Shown here: positions 32,801-44,300 of the stretch, piece after piece
Numbering within the stretch: position 1 is the stretch's first letter
Layout: the number at the start of each line of letters is the position of its first letter
Assembly (NCBI GenBank): GCA_027405735.1
Contig: JAPEHQ010000022.1
Span: forward strand, 682,001 to 746,000
DNA from: Mucor racemosus
Lineage: Eukaryota > Mucoromycota > Mucoromycetes > Mucorales > Mucoraceae
Length of the DNA stretch: 64,000 bases
Reading direction: 5' to 3'
The notes under the pieces: generated by a model
Database searches by the model: none
Seen by the model: the letters and a program-made list of their open reading frames with translations, nothing else
What the model was told of the DNA's origin: nothing
Position numbers and translations under genes: made by a program

Positions 32801-33751
32801 GGTCAGTTTCTTGACATATCCTTTCAATCGATCCCACTTGACTTGATTGCTATCTGAAGATTGAGAGAGTATGTTTTGCATGAAATGACTAATACCCGAA
32901 TTGATTTTCTTGACATAAGATTTATGGTGGACTAGATTTGGATTCGCTCGCCATAGGCCTTTACCAGTGTTAGTCAGTTGAATCTTAAAATTAACTGTCA
33001 TCAAAGCATGATCTGTCCACTCGTTAGGGATGTATTCAATGTTGTTGTTGAAGTATAGATCTTTCAGCTGTCGCCCAACCATGATGTAGTCAAGAGTTTT
33101 GATAACTGGACCACGTCTAAATGTTGGTAGGGTTTCGAAGAATGGATCGCTATAGTTGTTGTTGTTGCAGTCATGCAAAAATGTGTCGGTAAATCGAACA
33201 AATGAGGTAGGTTGTTTATAGCGAAAGTTGCCGGGAAGTCGCAGATCATATTGAAAATTAAAATCACCAGCAAGAATCAACCTGTCTAAAATGTCAGAGT
33301 AGTCGTGGAGGGACTTGAGGTAAGCCATTAGGTTGTTGTAAAAGGCTGTCTTGTTAGGAACAGTATCAGCAGGAGCATAGATATTAAGTACGTAAAGTGG
33401 TAATAAATTTGGTTCTGAAGGCACTGTCAATTTGGCTAGAATAAAACGTCCGTCGTCGGATTTATGAATCATCTCCATGTGAATATTGTTATTGAAGTTG
33501 AGCAATCCACATTTCGACGTCCAGATGCTTTCTTTACATTGAAATTTGAGATCAAGCATTGATGTTCGATCTGAAAAGTTGAGTGAGGGTATATTGGTTT
33601 CTTGGAACGCAAAAATGTCACATTTTTGCGACCTTAAATACCGAATAAAGGAATCAGCTAATTGAGGATTATTTAGTTTGAGCAGATATCGACAATTAAG
33701 TGACCCAAATTTAATATTTAAGGATTTACTATAGTTATTATGATTACTCAT
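29852..33751 (-). pseudogene. LINE ORF2: endonuclease-reverse transcriptase, with a late premature stop
   Basis: Intact for 1262 codons to a TGA at 29963-29965, then in-frame for 36 more codons (RAKWLFFFESVDSS ... LNICN) to TAA at 29852-29854. An N-terminal apurinic-type endonuclease is shown by FAFQETN, LAGDFNF and WTDHALMTV. Reverse transcriptase motifs include GFPPKFIQC, QKRGLRQGDSISP and LLAYADDLLVIV (catalytic YADD). A C-terminal finger CINCGLRETTTHFLFTC closes the protein. Related LINEs commonly end with a TRP-ARG-containing helix, so TGA may be a mutated TGG; this is inference. ORF2 starts 5 nt after the ORF1 stop, suggesting coupled reinitiation. Confidence 0.88.
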
Positions 33752-33756
33752 AATAA

Positions 33757-35160
33757 CTATTTGGTGTTGTGCTTGGTGGTAGACTTCTTCTTCTCCACAG
33801 AAGATCCACCAGATCTAGGTTTGAGCAATGATGCACCTAGTTGTTCCTTCACCTTGGGTTTCTTTGCCTTCCGAGCTTCACGACGTTGTTGCAATTTTGC
33901 CCGAAGCCTCATTTGCATGACAACTTCATCGATAGGAATGGCCTTGACATCAGCCTCCTTTGCAGCGTCCTCCATATTAACATCAATGCATGCCAACTCT
34001 TCCTCGTTAAATTCCATATCATCGTCCTCAAAGTCCGACGCATCCAATTCTTCCTCCCTGATTTCAGGAACCATTACTGCTTTTGTAGCATCCAGTCTCT
34101 TTTGTACTTGGGCAACCTCTGTTTGTGTGACGGGAGAGGGTGCATTATCCGGTGCGACGTTAATTTGTTCTGACACAGGAGCTAACTCGATAGTCTCAGC
34201 GGCAGGAGCGTTAGGAACTACAACGGCCTTGGCTGCAGGTGCTGATTGGTTTGCTGATGCATGTTGCTGACCCTTTCGAGCTTGCTTGTTTTGATTCCAC
34301 CAGGCTTTAGGACATTTAGCTTGCAAATGATCGGCAGAGCTACAAATGTAACAACTCTTGACCTGATGCTTTATCATTTTAGGACAGTTACCAAAAACAT
34401 GGTCAATGACATGACAGCGACTACAAATAGGCTTCATGCCGGTATATGTGAGTTTCAACATTTCACCCTCCTCCCAAGAGGAAAGTTGAGGACTCAGAGG
34501 CTTGTATTGTTTGCCTGGAAGCAAATTCAAAGTGACAAATCCTCTCCCAGTAAAGAAGTGTCCGTGAACAGTATAGTTCAGACCCATTTCCAAGATTTCA
34601 CCAAATTCAGCAAAGATAGCTTTCATGCGAGGCTTCAAGATTGACTCGTCCTCGTGAGGAAGATTATGAACGCTAACCCGGACGATGGTGGTATCTTTAG
34701 GAAAGGTACGACTAATTGTGACTCTATTGTCCTTGTAGAAAAAATCCTTCTTTAATGCTTCTTCTCTAGCCTCCTCAGACCGAAAGTTGATTTCAAAATA
34801 TTTGGAATCCTTTGTAGCATTACGAATACGAAGACCGAGTGCGGCAGGAAACTGTTCCCTAAGTGCTAAACTGAGGTCCTTGAAGTTGACCTCTGAGCCG
34901 AGAAATTGCTTGGTGGCAATCACAATTGAGTTCTTATCACGAGCCTGAAGAAAAAGTTGTCCACCTTCCGTGAGTTGTCCAAGTTCCTCAGAGCTTTTCT
35001 TTTCCATGTCAAAGACATCTCTTGCTTGTTGAGAATTAAGAATCTGTGCATATGTGCGCAGTGGATCTTTCTGTTTGTTTGGATTATGTCGAGAATCCGT
35101 GGTGTTTCCACCAATCAGATTCCCTCCTTTAGGCAATGTTTGGTTAGCGGAAAGAGCCAT
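33757..35160 (-). CDS. LINE ORF1: nucleic-acid-binding Gag-like protein
   Basis: 467 aa. The middle part resembles an RRM-type fold (about 60-190; IVRVSVHNLP, ILEMGLNYTVHGHFF). Two canonical zinc knuckles follow, CSRCHVIDHVFGNC and CYICSSADHLQAKC, each CX2CX4HX4C. The remainder is Ala/Glu-rich with an acidic stretch (DFEDDDMEFNEEE) and a basic C-terminus (RREARKAKKPKVK). Such proteins coat element RNA. The start codon lies at the very 5' boundary of the insertion, so translation of this copy would depend on flanking promoter sequence. Confidence 0.9.
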   Translation of the reverse strand: MALSANQTLPKGGNLIGGNTTDSRHNPNKQKDPLRTYAQILNSQQARDVFDMEKKSSEELGQLTEGGQLFLQARDKNSIVIATKQFLGSEVNFKDLSLALREQFPAALGLRIRNATKDSKYFEINFRSEEAREEALKKDFFYKDNRVTISRTFPKDTTIVRVSVHNLPHEDESILKPRMKAIFAEFGEILEMGLNYTVHGHFFTGRGFVTLNLLPGKQYKPLSPQLSSWEEGEMLKLTYTGMKPICSRCHVIDHVFGNCPKMIKHQVKSCYICSSADHLQAKCPKAWWNQNKQARKGQQHASANQSAPAAKAVVVPNAPAAETIELAPVSEQINVAPDNAPSPVTQTEVAQVQKRLDATKAVMVPEIREEELDASDFEDDDMEFNEEELACIDVNMEDAAKEADVKAIPIDEVVMQMRLRAKLQQRREARKAKKPKVKEQLGASLLKPRSGGSSVEKKKSTTKHNTK

Positions 35161-35161
35161 G

Positions 35162-35772
35162 TTTGATCTAAATCATGAGTGTTGGTAAGGGTAAAATGAG
35201 TCTCAAAAATGTCCGCTACAAAGTCTGAATTTTCAGACCTTAAATGGTTAAATATAAGAAAAGTAAACCAAAAAAACACTTTTTTATTTAAAACTTAGAT
35301 ATACCATAGTATAAGAGAAGATTTAGCCGTTCGATTTTGCTATGCTCAATTACGACGTCATTCTACGGGCTCGCTTTTGCAATTTTTTAATAAATGTATG
35401 ATACTGTATGACACACGGTTTTTTTGGTAGAAAATGCATGTTTCTATGCATGATAACAGATATTGCCTATTTCGTTTAGTTTATGGGTTGATGCGCTGTA
35501 ATGCTGCTTTTACATTGGCTAAAATGTGCGCTAAATAATGTAAAGCCTTGAAAATCCTTTTACACGTGTGTTGTTTATCTCTTTTTGTTTTCATGTTCCA
35601 AGGATATACTCACCGTTTGAGAAGGCATGTCAGACTATCAAGCTGGTATTCTTTTCTTGTATCTGAATACGCATTCTAACATAAGGGACTAATGTTATAA
35701 TAATATAGGCAGCAGTCTATATTAGAGACTGATATTTTCATTTGACCGCATTTTAGGATCAAATATCATTAT
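35162..35772. repeat. Repeat unit A, right part
   Basis: Continues unit A beyond the LINE and matches 48311-48876. Landmarks are atcatgagtgttggtaagg, aaaatgtccgctacaaagtct, tttttatttaaaacttagata and tctatattagagactgatat. Similarity to the other block stops at atcaaatatcattat, where R2 begins. Confidence 0.8.
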
Positions 35773-36822
35773 GTAATAATCCTGTGTATGCATAGTAGTA
35801 GGATTGCCCATAAGCATATTATTACCCCTATTTGTACATAATAATTAAATCTTACCATGAGCATAATGAGCTGATCGTATGGGCAAAAATTGGTTTGTAC
35901 ATGAGCATTGTGCCGTTCTCAACATTTCATTGCATTTTTTACTGGACTAATTGGCTTTTAATTACATTTGCTTTTATTAATATAGATTATAGACAATGTA
36001 GTAAACTACATATACCAAGTTTGTTTAGTAATCAAATTGATCTTAGTCAACATCTAAGATCTAATAACTTTAAATCACACAAAACTTTAAAATGTCAAAT
36101 TGTACCACTGGTACTTCCAAACTAGGAACTAAACCATGAAGGTCTTGCTTCAAGATCTTATTACTGTATTATTAATAGAATTAGAAAATAGTATATACTG
36201 TATATCACAAAGGCTATGGTAATCCATAAACCTTTGCTTTACTTTATATCTTAAATAAATATCAAAGAGTTATAATTGTATTCGCAACGCTTTTTTTGAT
36301 TAATTACTATTTTTTGTAGCAGACAATATAATTCAATGCATTATTGATGTAGAGCAATACATGCAAGCACCAATATATTTACAATTATCACCATTTTTTG
36401 TAAATATGTTTATAGCCATAATTATGTTTACAGCAACAATGGTTTTTGCTCGAGCATAAACTTAAATAACACTTACTGCTTAAATATATATGCCAAGCCA
36501 AATCTAAGATTATATATGTTACTTTATCACGCATAAAATTTAAACAAATTAACCTTTAAACATACCATATTAGTTTACAATTGTCAGCTGTAAAAAGATT
36601 TGTTTTCAAGTATACAGTAGCTACAATCAAAACTATGGTTATCAGATAAAATATTGGATTATTCTTTTTTTTTTGTTACTATATCATTTGAAATTTTATC
36701 ACTTTTTTGGAACATTTTGTGGGTTTGTAGCCAGTTCTAGCTTTTATTGAGTAGGTATAAATATCATTGTCTTTGATTTGATCTAGTAATCAGGAAATAT
36801 GTCCAACAATACAATAGTAACT
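35773..36822 (+). repeat. Dispersed repeat R2, copy 1 (interrupted by a solo LTR)
   Basis: Matches 48877-49584 in inverted orientation. Landmarks are attgcccataagcatat, tgagcataatgagctgatcgt, tttgctcgagcataaactta, tttaaacataccatatt and attgagtaggtataaatatc. No protein is encoded. A 325-bp solo LTR splits it at 35997-36321. Confidence 0.75.
35997..36321 (+). mobile_element. Solo LTR in R2 copy 1
   Basis: 325 bp beginning TGTAGT and ending GTAGCA, flanked by GACAA on both sides (35992-35996 and 36322-36326). The inverted R2 copy at 48877-49584 lacks it and shows a single atagacaat site there, giving the empty-site control. An AAATAAATATC signal lies in its distal part. The internal region has been lost, presumably by LTR recombination. 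Confidence 0.8.
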
Positions 36823-37369
36823 TAGGAACAAGTACCATGAACCGATGCTGTTATACAGAGCAAAACTTTTATCCAGGGCCTACAGAACTCATCAAGACAT
36901 TATTAACAAAGATATTATGTTTATTTTATCCTCTATCTAATGGCAATAATACAAAGTGTCACATATTTGACTCAATGCAAAACGTTCTCTCCAAACAAAC
37001 ATATATTCGCAGAAAATACATAATCCTAATGCCATTATTATCAAGTATCCATTTTTCTTAATTTTTACTTGGAAATCGCATTTGCCACATCATATACAGA
37101 ATACAGTAATGTTCAAAAACGCAAAATTCTTTCCTTTTGATTCATTGATGTCTCTACCGATTACATATATTTCACAAACCACTATTACACACCAAATTAA
37201 AATTGCATATCAGGAAATTAGCTGCATTATATTGGAAAATTAGGTAAAAGCATTTGACATTGGCAGTATCCAGAAATGCCAAATTTGTCAAATAATCGGT
37301 CATTCTCAACGCTTGAGTAAACAGAATTATATCTTTTTTCAAGCTATATTTTATAATGCATCAATTGGA
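36823..37369. other. Spacer without a recognised gene
   Basis: AT-rich DNA. A frame at 36837-37061 (74 codons) has no recognised domain and typical noncoding composition, so I do not call it. Confidence 0.45.
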
Positions 37370-37870
37370 TGCAAATGCGCAGCTTTATTTGTGCTATTTT
37401 GCTTTATTTTAAGCGCATTTTTGATGGAGTAACAATACATCATGTAGAAATCTTTAAAAATCAGCTAAATGACTAATCACTTTTATTAATTAAAAATTGA
37501 AATACGAAAACTCTTATAAGCCTTTATTCTCAAAAATACAGAATGCGCCGTATTTTCTTGTTTATTTGCATTATTTTACTAGAATCTAGCTACAGTTTTA
37601 ATCGAGTAATGATGCACTATCTCCAAATTTAAAAAAATTAACCAAATGACTAATGATTTCAATCACTCCAAAACGAAACATTAAAGCATTTACATTTCTG
37701 TTTTCTTAGTACTGCAATATGCGCCAAATGTGCTGCTTTTATTTCCACATTTTTTCTTAATTGTAGCTGCATTTTTGATGGAGTAATGACAGATATACCA
37801 TCAAAAACACCCTCAAAAAATTGTTCAAATGACGGGAGTCACTAATATTGCTTGAAATTTGAAAGATCGT
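37370..37870. repeat. Diverged tandem repeat, about 177-bp period, three units
   Basis: Recurring landmarks are (g/a)tggagtaa(c/t)a, the sequence caaatgactaat, and a segment with atgcgc followed by a T-rich arm ending tagctgcattttt. They recur near 37424, 37600 and 37777, a spacing of about 177 bp. The units are strongly diverged. Confidence 0.55.
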
Positions 37871-38239
37871 CAAAAGTTCTGAGCTATAAATCCGTCAACC
37901 ATATCGTTCTATCAAAATCTCGAAAAACAAATTTAATGTCTTGTTTCAAAATCGACTCTCTCGGACTTTAAATGAAATCGCGCGCTTTAAGTTGTAGTCT
38001 ACTTTTAAGTTGTTAATGTTGTGAAAAATACTGGAAATTAGGAAATGGTTCCAATATTTGACAGAAAACTGTATATTTACCGTCACCTGACCATTAAATA
38101 GTTTTTGTAGCTCGTACAATTTTGCATCAATTCACGGTTTTAAATAAAAAATTTTGCTCTCAAATTCTTTCATAAATACAAATATTTTGTGTACCACAGC
38201 TTTACATTTAAGTCAATTACCTTTCATCAAATCTTAATT
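37871..38239. other. Spacer without a recognised gene
   Basis: AT-rich sequence between the tandem repeat and R1 copy 3. I see no coding frame, RNA gene or strong repeat in it. Confidence 0.45.
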
Positions 38240-39624
38240 TATCTATAACTCGATGAAAAATTGATATTTTTTGAAGATTTAAAAATCATCCAGTAGATAA
38301 AGCTGTATAAAATGTGTTGGTTATTTACTGCAAATTATTAGTAGATCAGTTCATTTAAGAAACAAAGGTTTTTTATTTTTCAATATTTATTTTCTGACAG
38401 TTACTTAAATCAATAATATTTGAAACCTTAAACTTTTTGAAAAATAAATTCAAAGCTCATTGCACGATACATGACAGCATTGATCATGTACAGTATAAGC
38501 ATGACGTTTGATTATTAATTTCGGTGTCCTCATTTCCGTTTATGCTGGTTTTCACTGATTTAGGACTCTATTTCTAATTTCAAATTATCTATTTAGCAAC
38601 AAATCCCATTTGGGAAAAGGGTGCTCTTGATTCGTACGATTTATCTAGCAAATCCATGAGATACTGAAGCTACTTAGTGCTGAATAATATCATACAGTAC
38701 TTGCAGTAGTATCATATTTTGAAACTTACAGCCCATTTGGATTAGTATTTATTGGTTATTACAAGATTTTTCCAGTTGCTTCCCGTTTTTTAAGCAGAGT
38801 GCAGTGGAATTACATACTAAAAACGCTTGATAATAACAAAATAACCTAATTTCCAAGCGTCGCTCATAAAATATGATGCCACTTGAAATGTGAATAACAA
38901 TAATAAACAAACGCTTCAATTGAACACAATAACAAACGCATGCTAAAAATATGAAATACCTTTTTTGAACCATACATGTCGTGTAGATAATAACACCCTT
39001 GATCACGGCGCAATCAATTACACAAATGACATATATATTAAACAGGATTCTATCCAAATCAATAATGATAATAAACAAAGATATCAATTTAGTCAACTAC
39101 TCATCTATATTGAAGTTGCATTATCAATATAAATAAGATTCAAGCATATAAAAACTATCCCTTAAAAATCAAGGTTACATAAAATAGATATAACAGAAAT
39201 AAACAAAACAACCATTTCCCAAAAGGTCGATATTGTCACACTTGACATACAATTCCTTATGGTCAATACTCTACACATTTCACCCCTTAAAATATTAAAT
39301 CAATAACAATGTACTCAAAACTGGAAGATTACTAAATATACATCCATTCAAGTCTGATGGTATCCAAGTTTTCCAAATCACTATAAATACCCTCATACTT
39401 TTCAATTATTTTAACTCTTCAGAAATCTTTTGTAATAAAAACTTTAGCTGATTATAGTTGTATTTCTACTGCTTTTATTTTTATATTTTTTTTTATTTTA
39501 GTAAATAACTTTGTCATTTACTGCACAGAGAAAAAAGACAGGTTTCTTGTCGAAAGTGGTGGTATACTTCTTCAAAAACAGCTGTTAACTAATAAAATCA
39601 AGATATGTTATTGATTTGATATTT
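38240..39624. repeat. Dispersed repeat R1, copy 3 (split by a solo LTR)
   Basis: R1 matches at 38240-38799 (attattaatttcggtg, catttggattagtatttattgg, taagcagag) and resumes at 39526-39624 (cttcaaaaacagctgtta, as in copy 2). The 726-bp solo LTR between is an insertion. It is followed by an inverted LTR fragment and then unit B, as copy 2 is followed by unit A. Confidence 0.7.
38800..39525 (+). mobile_element. 726-bp solo LTR
   Basis: Begins TGCAGT and ends ACTGCA, with the 5-bp duplication CAGAG on both sides (38795-38799 and 39526-39530). In the distal third a TATA-like ctataaatac is followed by AATAAA, as in an LTR reading +. R1 copies 1 and 2 lack it. It belongs to a different family from both intact Ty3 elements. 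Confidence 0.85.
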
Positions 39625-40116
39625 CAAGGGGCAAATCATGTAGAGCATTGACCACAAGGGATTGATGTCAAGTGTGAAAATATCGACCTTTTGGGAAATG
39701 ATGGTTTTATTTATTTCTGTTATATCTATTTTATGTAATTTGAACTAAGGGGTAATTTTTATATGCTTGAATCTTATTTATATTGATAGAGCAGCTTCAA
39801 TATAGATGAGTAGTTGACTAAATTGATATCTTTGTTTATTATCATTATTGATTTGGATAGAATCCTGTTTAATATATATGTCATTTGTGTAATTGATTGC
39901 GCCGTGATCAAGGGTGTTATTATCTACACGACATGTATGGTTCAAAAAGGGTATTTCATATTTTTAGCATGCGTTTGTTATTGTGTTCAATTGAAGAAGC
40001 GTTTGTTTATTATTGTTATTCACATTTCAAGTGGCATCATATTTTATGAGCGACACTTGGAAATTAGGTTATTTTGTTATTATCAAGCGTTTTTTTTAGT
40101 ATGTAGTTCCACTGCA
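39625..40116 (-). mobile_element. Inverted, truncated copy of the 726-bp LTR
   Basis: On the minus strand it begins TGCAGTGGAA at 40116 and follows the solo LTR for about 490 bp with a few substitutions and indels, then stops near 39625. With the intact solo LTR it forms a long inverted repeat with a roughly 330-bp loop. It explains the twin open frames at 38749-39096 (-) and 39814-40251 (+), whose translations are nearly the same. Confidence 0.85.
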
Positions 40117-40727
40117 ACAAGTACATATTTCTGTAATTGTTTATTTGGAAATAAATTATTAACTATTAATATTAGAGCGCAATACAATTTTTTTCTTGAA
40201 CAAAAAAAGTATTCAAGACTTAGTCATTTTGTTCCATCATCTACGTTGTAATCAACCCTTTTTTGGTCTAAAGTCGATATCTACCTGCAGAAAAATTGGT
40301 GATTATAAAAGTAGTATATATAGTATTGACTCAATTTGAATGAATGAATGAATAAACTGATGTTAGTCTATTTAGTTTCTAAAAAGCATTTATTTCTCTT
40401 TAGTGGACAACAGCTAAGAGGAAAACAAGATTTTGTCTTGTATATCACTACCAACAATTAAAGGTATACCATAATTATTACTTATTAGCTTGTTATTAAT
40501 AATTGATTTTACTAATAAATCAATTTTTATAGTTCAAAAGTAAGTTTGTTCTGGTAAAGCATTGAATAAACTGGCTTTAGGGACATAGACGGCCAAAAGG
40601 TGGCAATAGGTTCGAGTGTTCGAGTGGTCGCCATGTTTATGTTTATGATGATGTTGGAGGGGTAAGACTAAAACTTAATATAAACCACCTCTAGCGCACT
40701 AATTATCAAGTAAGGTTATATCATCAT
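40117..40727. repeat. Repeat unit B, left part (interrupted by Ty3 element 2)
   Basis: Second copy of unit A, same orientation, starting near tgtttatttggaaataaat. It carries the damaged WD40-like scrap near 40565-40663. The copy continues after the Ty3 element at 47780. Confidence 0.8.
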
Positions 40728-41256
40728 TGTTGTATTCCACCTACTAGTATCATACATTATCACCTTCTACAGTATCAATACATCTTACAATCTATTGACT
40801 ACGACATGTATTGAAGTGCAAGTCTTGATATCGGATATAAGAAACTCCTAGCGTACCAAGTTTAATCCAGTAATTACCAAGAACGCTTGGACCTCAATTA
40901 TGACACCACATTATTTCATCCCAGCAGTTAACCAATCAAGTAGCTATCAAATCAACATCCAAGCATATTTAGCGCAGCATTGAAACAACACAACTCACAA
41001 GCTCTGCAAGAACGGTTAAATTATGATTGATCCATTTCAATCCATAGATTACTATCAAACAGATCCAATAGTTCAATAGTGCCTTAAATTACATCTCAGG
41101 ATCTCAATGTCTAATCAATATAAAAGGCCATACTTTTACATCTAAATAAGCGATATCTTGTTTTTATTATACAGTCGAAGAACTGATTAATTACTCATTC
41201 TTTTATAATTGTATTCTTTTTTAAGTAATATTTATCAATCCTGAAAATATACGACA
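40728..41256 (+). repeat. Ty3 element 2, 5' LTR
   Basis: 529 bp. A TATA-like atataaaagg near 41120 and a downstream tctaaataagc region are consistent with an LTR promoter. Directly after it comes TTTTTTTTAATC, similar to what follows the 5' LTR of element 1; no TGG-type primer-binding site is seen. Confidence 0.94.
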
Positions 41257-41303
41257 TTTTTTTTAATCAAATTTAATTCCTGTCCTCGCTATCGTTTATC
41301 AAT

Positions 41304-44300
41304 ATGGTCCATCAACAACAATCTACTCCTGCTCTCTCCGAATCTCCTTTGGTTGCTATCCCAAATGATTCTCTCAATTCCTCTGCTCCTCCTGCTACTG
41401 AAAGTGATACCTGTGCTACTGGGGTCAATTCCCAATCAGACATTGGTGCATCTGACATGGACGTTGATTCTGATACGATGTCTTCAGTTGCCAGTATTTC
41501 CAACCCTGGTCAATTACTGCAACTTCATCGAACTATCAATCAATTAACCATTGATGCTACCCTTGCCTCCGCTAAGGTATCATCCCTTCATGGTGAAGCT
41601 CGTCAGATTGCTGTTCGTGAACTTCAAGATCTTTCGACTACGATTCGTACTAGTATTGATTTACTCAATCATCTGCGTGCATCCAATGCCACCAGTAACG
41701 TACAATCTACGAGTCCCAGATCTGTTCCTGCATCAAAAGTTGTTTGTCCTAACAACTTGCCTCATTTCCAATGGGAAGGCTCTGTATTCGATGAAAGAAA
41801 CACTATCTTTGTCGACGTCGACGCTTGCTTGACAAAGTTCCAAGATGTAATGTTCGCTTATAATCTTGACTTTGATGCCGAATTTGGCCGCCTTGTTCCT
41901 CCTATGTTGAGTCCTACTCAAAGAACATGGTACCAATCATTCGTAGCCAACTCTAAACAACCTACGTGGGCCGAATTCAAGGCTTCATTCAAGGCTAGAT
42001 ATGGCTTAAGTGTTCTTGACGATCGTCAAAAGTGTACGTCAGATCTTGTCGACATCTCGTTGAATCCTGAGGAAACTCTCGATTCATTTGTTGACAGGTT
42101 CAATGATCTTCGTCGTCGTGCTTTTGATCAAGTGCCTCCTCCTTTTTTGCTGGTGTCTCGATTTATGTTGGCTTTACCTCAACCTCTGCGCAGTCAAGTT
42201 AACATCGTTCGCCAAAGCAAAGAAGCCCATGGTGATGTCAGTGTCGATTTCATTATTCGCACTGCAAGAGATTTGTTGGCGTCTATGACTCCTTCTGAAG
42301 CGGCTGCTGCTATGAGTCGTAAAGAAGTAGTCAAGCACGAAAAAGGTACCAAAGCTTCCAAATGGGCCTCTACTTCTGCTGCTGACAACTCTCATGTGTC
42401 TATCCCAATTCAAGGTGCCGCTGCATCCAAGATCAGCAAGCCTAACATGAAGAAAAGTGCTGGTATCTCTGGTAGATTTTGTGATTATCACAAAAGCAAA
42501 GGCCATAATACCTCTGAGTGTCAAGCTTACGCAGCTAAGCTCGCTGAACAAGTGCCTGCTGCTTCCACTAGTACTCCATCTTCCTCACCTCAAACTACTG
42601 GTCGCCCATTCAAGACAACTAGACCATCTTGTCGTGATTGTGGTGCTCCCAATTACGTTTATGGTCACGTATGTAACACTGCAACTCGTACTGGTGAATC
42701 TCCCAAGACTCCTGAACGTCGTTTCGGAATGATGCGTATCAGTGATTCTGAACCTGCCACAGTTAAACAGGATAAAACATCCACTGTTACACCTGCTTCT
42801 GCTGCTACTAGTGCCTCGTCTCCTGCCAAAGTTACTGGTACCAAGAGTTCAAAGTTTTGCGTTTACCACAAGCGTAAATCACACAACACTAGCGACTGTA
42901 ACGCCTACGCTGCTTACATTGCTACATTGTCATCCAAAGCTTTGGATGGTGCCAAAGGTACCTCTGGTACTGATGCTGCTCCTAGTACTCCTGGTACTCC
43001 TTCATCTGCTGTTACTAATACAGTTGCCCCTAGTGCAACTAGTGACACTACTACTACTACTGCTGCTAACTCTGCGTCTGCTACTACAACCCAATCTACA
43101 TCTGCTTCTGACGATGCTATGGATGTCGATGTCGTTGTTGCAACCGAAGCACACAAATGTAAGTTAAACGAATTCTCAAATTTACCTATTAACAAATCTA
43201 ACTCACTCCTCGTACCTTTAATCGTAGAATCCTACAAAGTGTATGGTGTACTAGATACTGGTTGTACATTCTCTATTTGCGCTCCTCAATTTGCTAAATC
43301 TTTGGGTATCCATATCGATCTATCCACTGATGGGCATATTCAATTAGGACACACTTCGACAACTAAACCTAGAATAGGCTCATGTTATTTAAATATCTTT
43401 TATAATAAACGAAATTTTAAACATAAATTTGAAATATTTGACTTTTACACTGACTCAAACGATTGCCCAATACTTCTTGGACTAGACATCATGTCTCAAT
43501 TGAATATTGGCATTACAGGTCTCACATCATCATGGTTTGAATACACTGGTCCTGAACTTCCTTCACCCATTGATCCCGATGTTGAACCCAACAACGATCC
43601 TTATGGATCCCCAACTGAACGAAATCTCGCTTACGCACAAATTGAACCTTTATTGAAAGAAAATGCTAACATTGATCTTGCTTCTACTTACTGTAACCTT
43701 CCAGGCGCTATTGTCCAATTGGAAACGATACCTAACAAAATTGCTTATCGTGCTCCATATCCGGTACCAATCGTCTACAAAGAAGCAGTACTAGCACAAC
43801 TTGATCAATGGCAGAAGGATGGTGTGATTGAACGAAGTCCTAGTCATACTGGATGGAATCACCCACTTTTAGTCGTTGCTAAAAAGAATTCTGCTGGTGT
43901 ATATTCTTTCGATAAACCTCGAATTGTCGCTGATGTTCGTTTATTCAACCAAATCCTCGTCAGTACGGATAAATATCAAATGCCACGCATCGATGACATT
44001 CATCAACGCTTCAGTGCTGCAAAGATAATAAGTTCCATCGACGTAAAGAGTTTTTTCACTAGTTTTTTAGTGGACAGACGCTTTCGATTTAAGTTGAGTT
44101 TCTCGTGTCCATTTACCAATCAGCAATATATGTGGCGCAAAGTTTGTTTCGGGATTTCCTTTATTGGCAATTTAACGTCACGCTGTCTTTCAAATTTATT
44201 CTCCGACATGCGAGAACATGTTTGTCTCTATGTCGACGATATTGGTGTGCTAAGTTTTAACGATCCACTTGAAGAACATACGCAATTACTTGCAGAAGTG

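Larger units (their letters stand above)
29724..35161 (-). mobile_element. LINE (non-LTR retrotransposon) with two ORFs
   Basis: About 5.4 kb, flanked by a 12-bp target duplication tttgatctaaat (29712-29723 and 35162-35173), with a poly(A) tail (T run at 29724-29732 on the given strand) and AATAAA just inside the 3' end. The homologous uninterrupted site is visible in unit B near 48310. The 5' end coincides with the start codon of ORF1, leaving about one base of 5' leader. ORF1 encodes a nucleic-acid-binding protein, ORF2 endonuclease and reverse transcriptase. Confidence 0.95.

Noticed and set aside
33740..34270. 176-codon Ser/Ala-rich frame on the + strand
   Set aside because: Antisense to LINE ORF1, whose own frame has zinc knuckles and fits the element.
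38749..39096. 115-codon frame on the minus strand, and its twin at 39814-40251
   Set aside because: Both fall in the two inverted LTR copies, which explains their similar translations; the content is hydrophobic and not recognised.
42742..43167. 141-codon Leu-rich frame in the gag region of Ty3 element 2
   Set aside because: Shadow frame of a Ser/Thr-rich coding stretch; the gag-pol frame explains the sequence.
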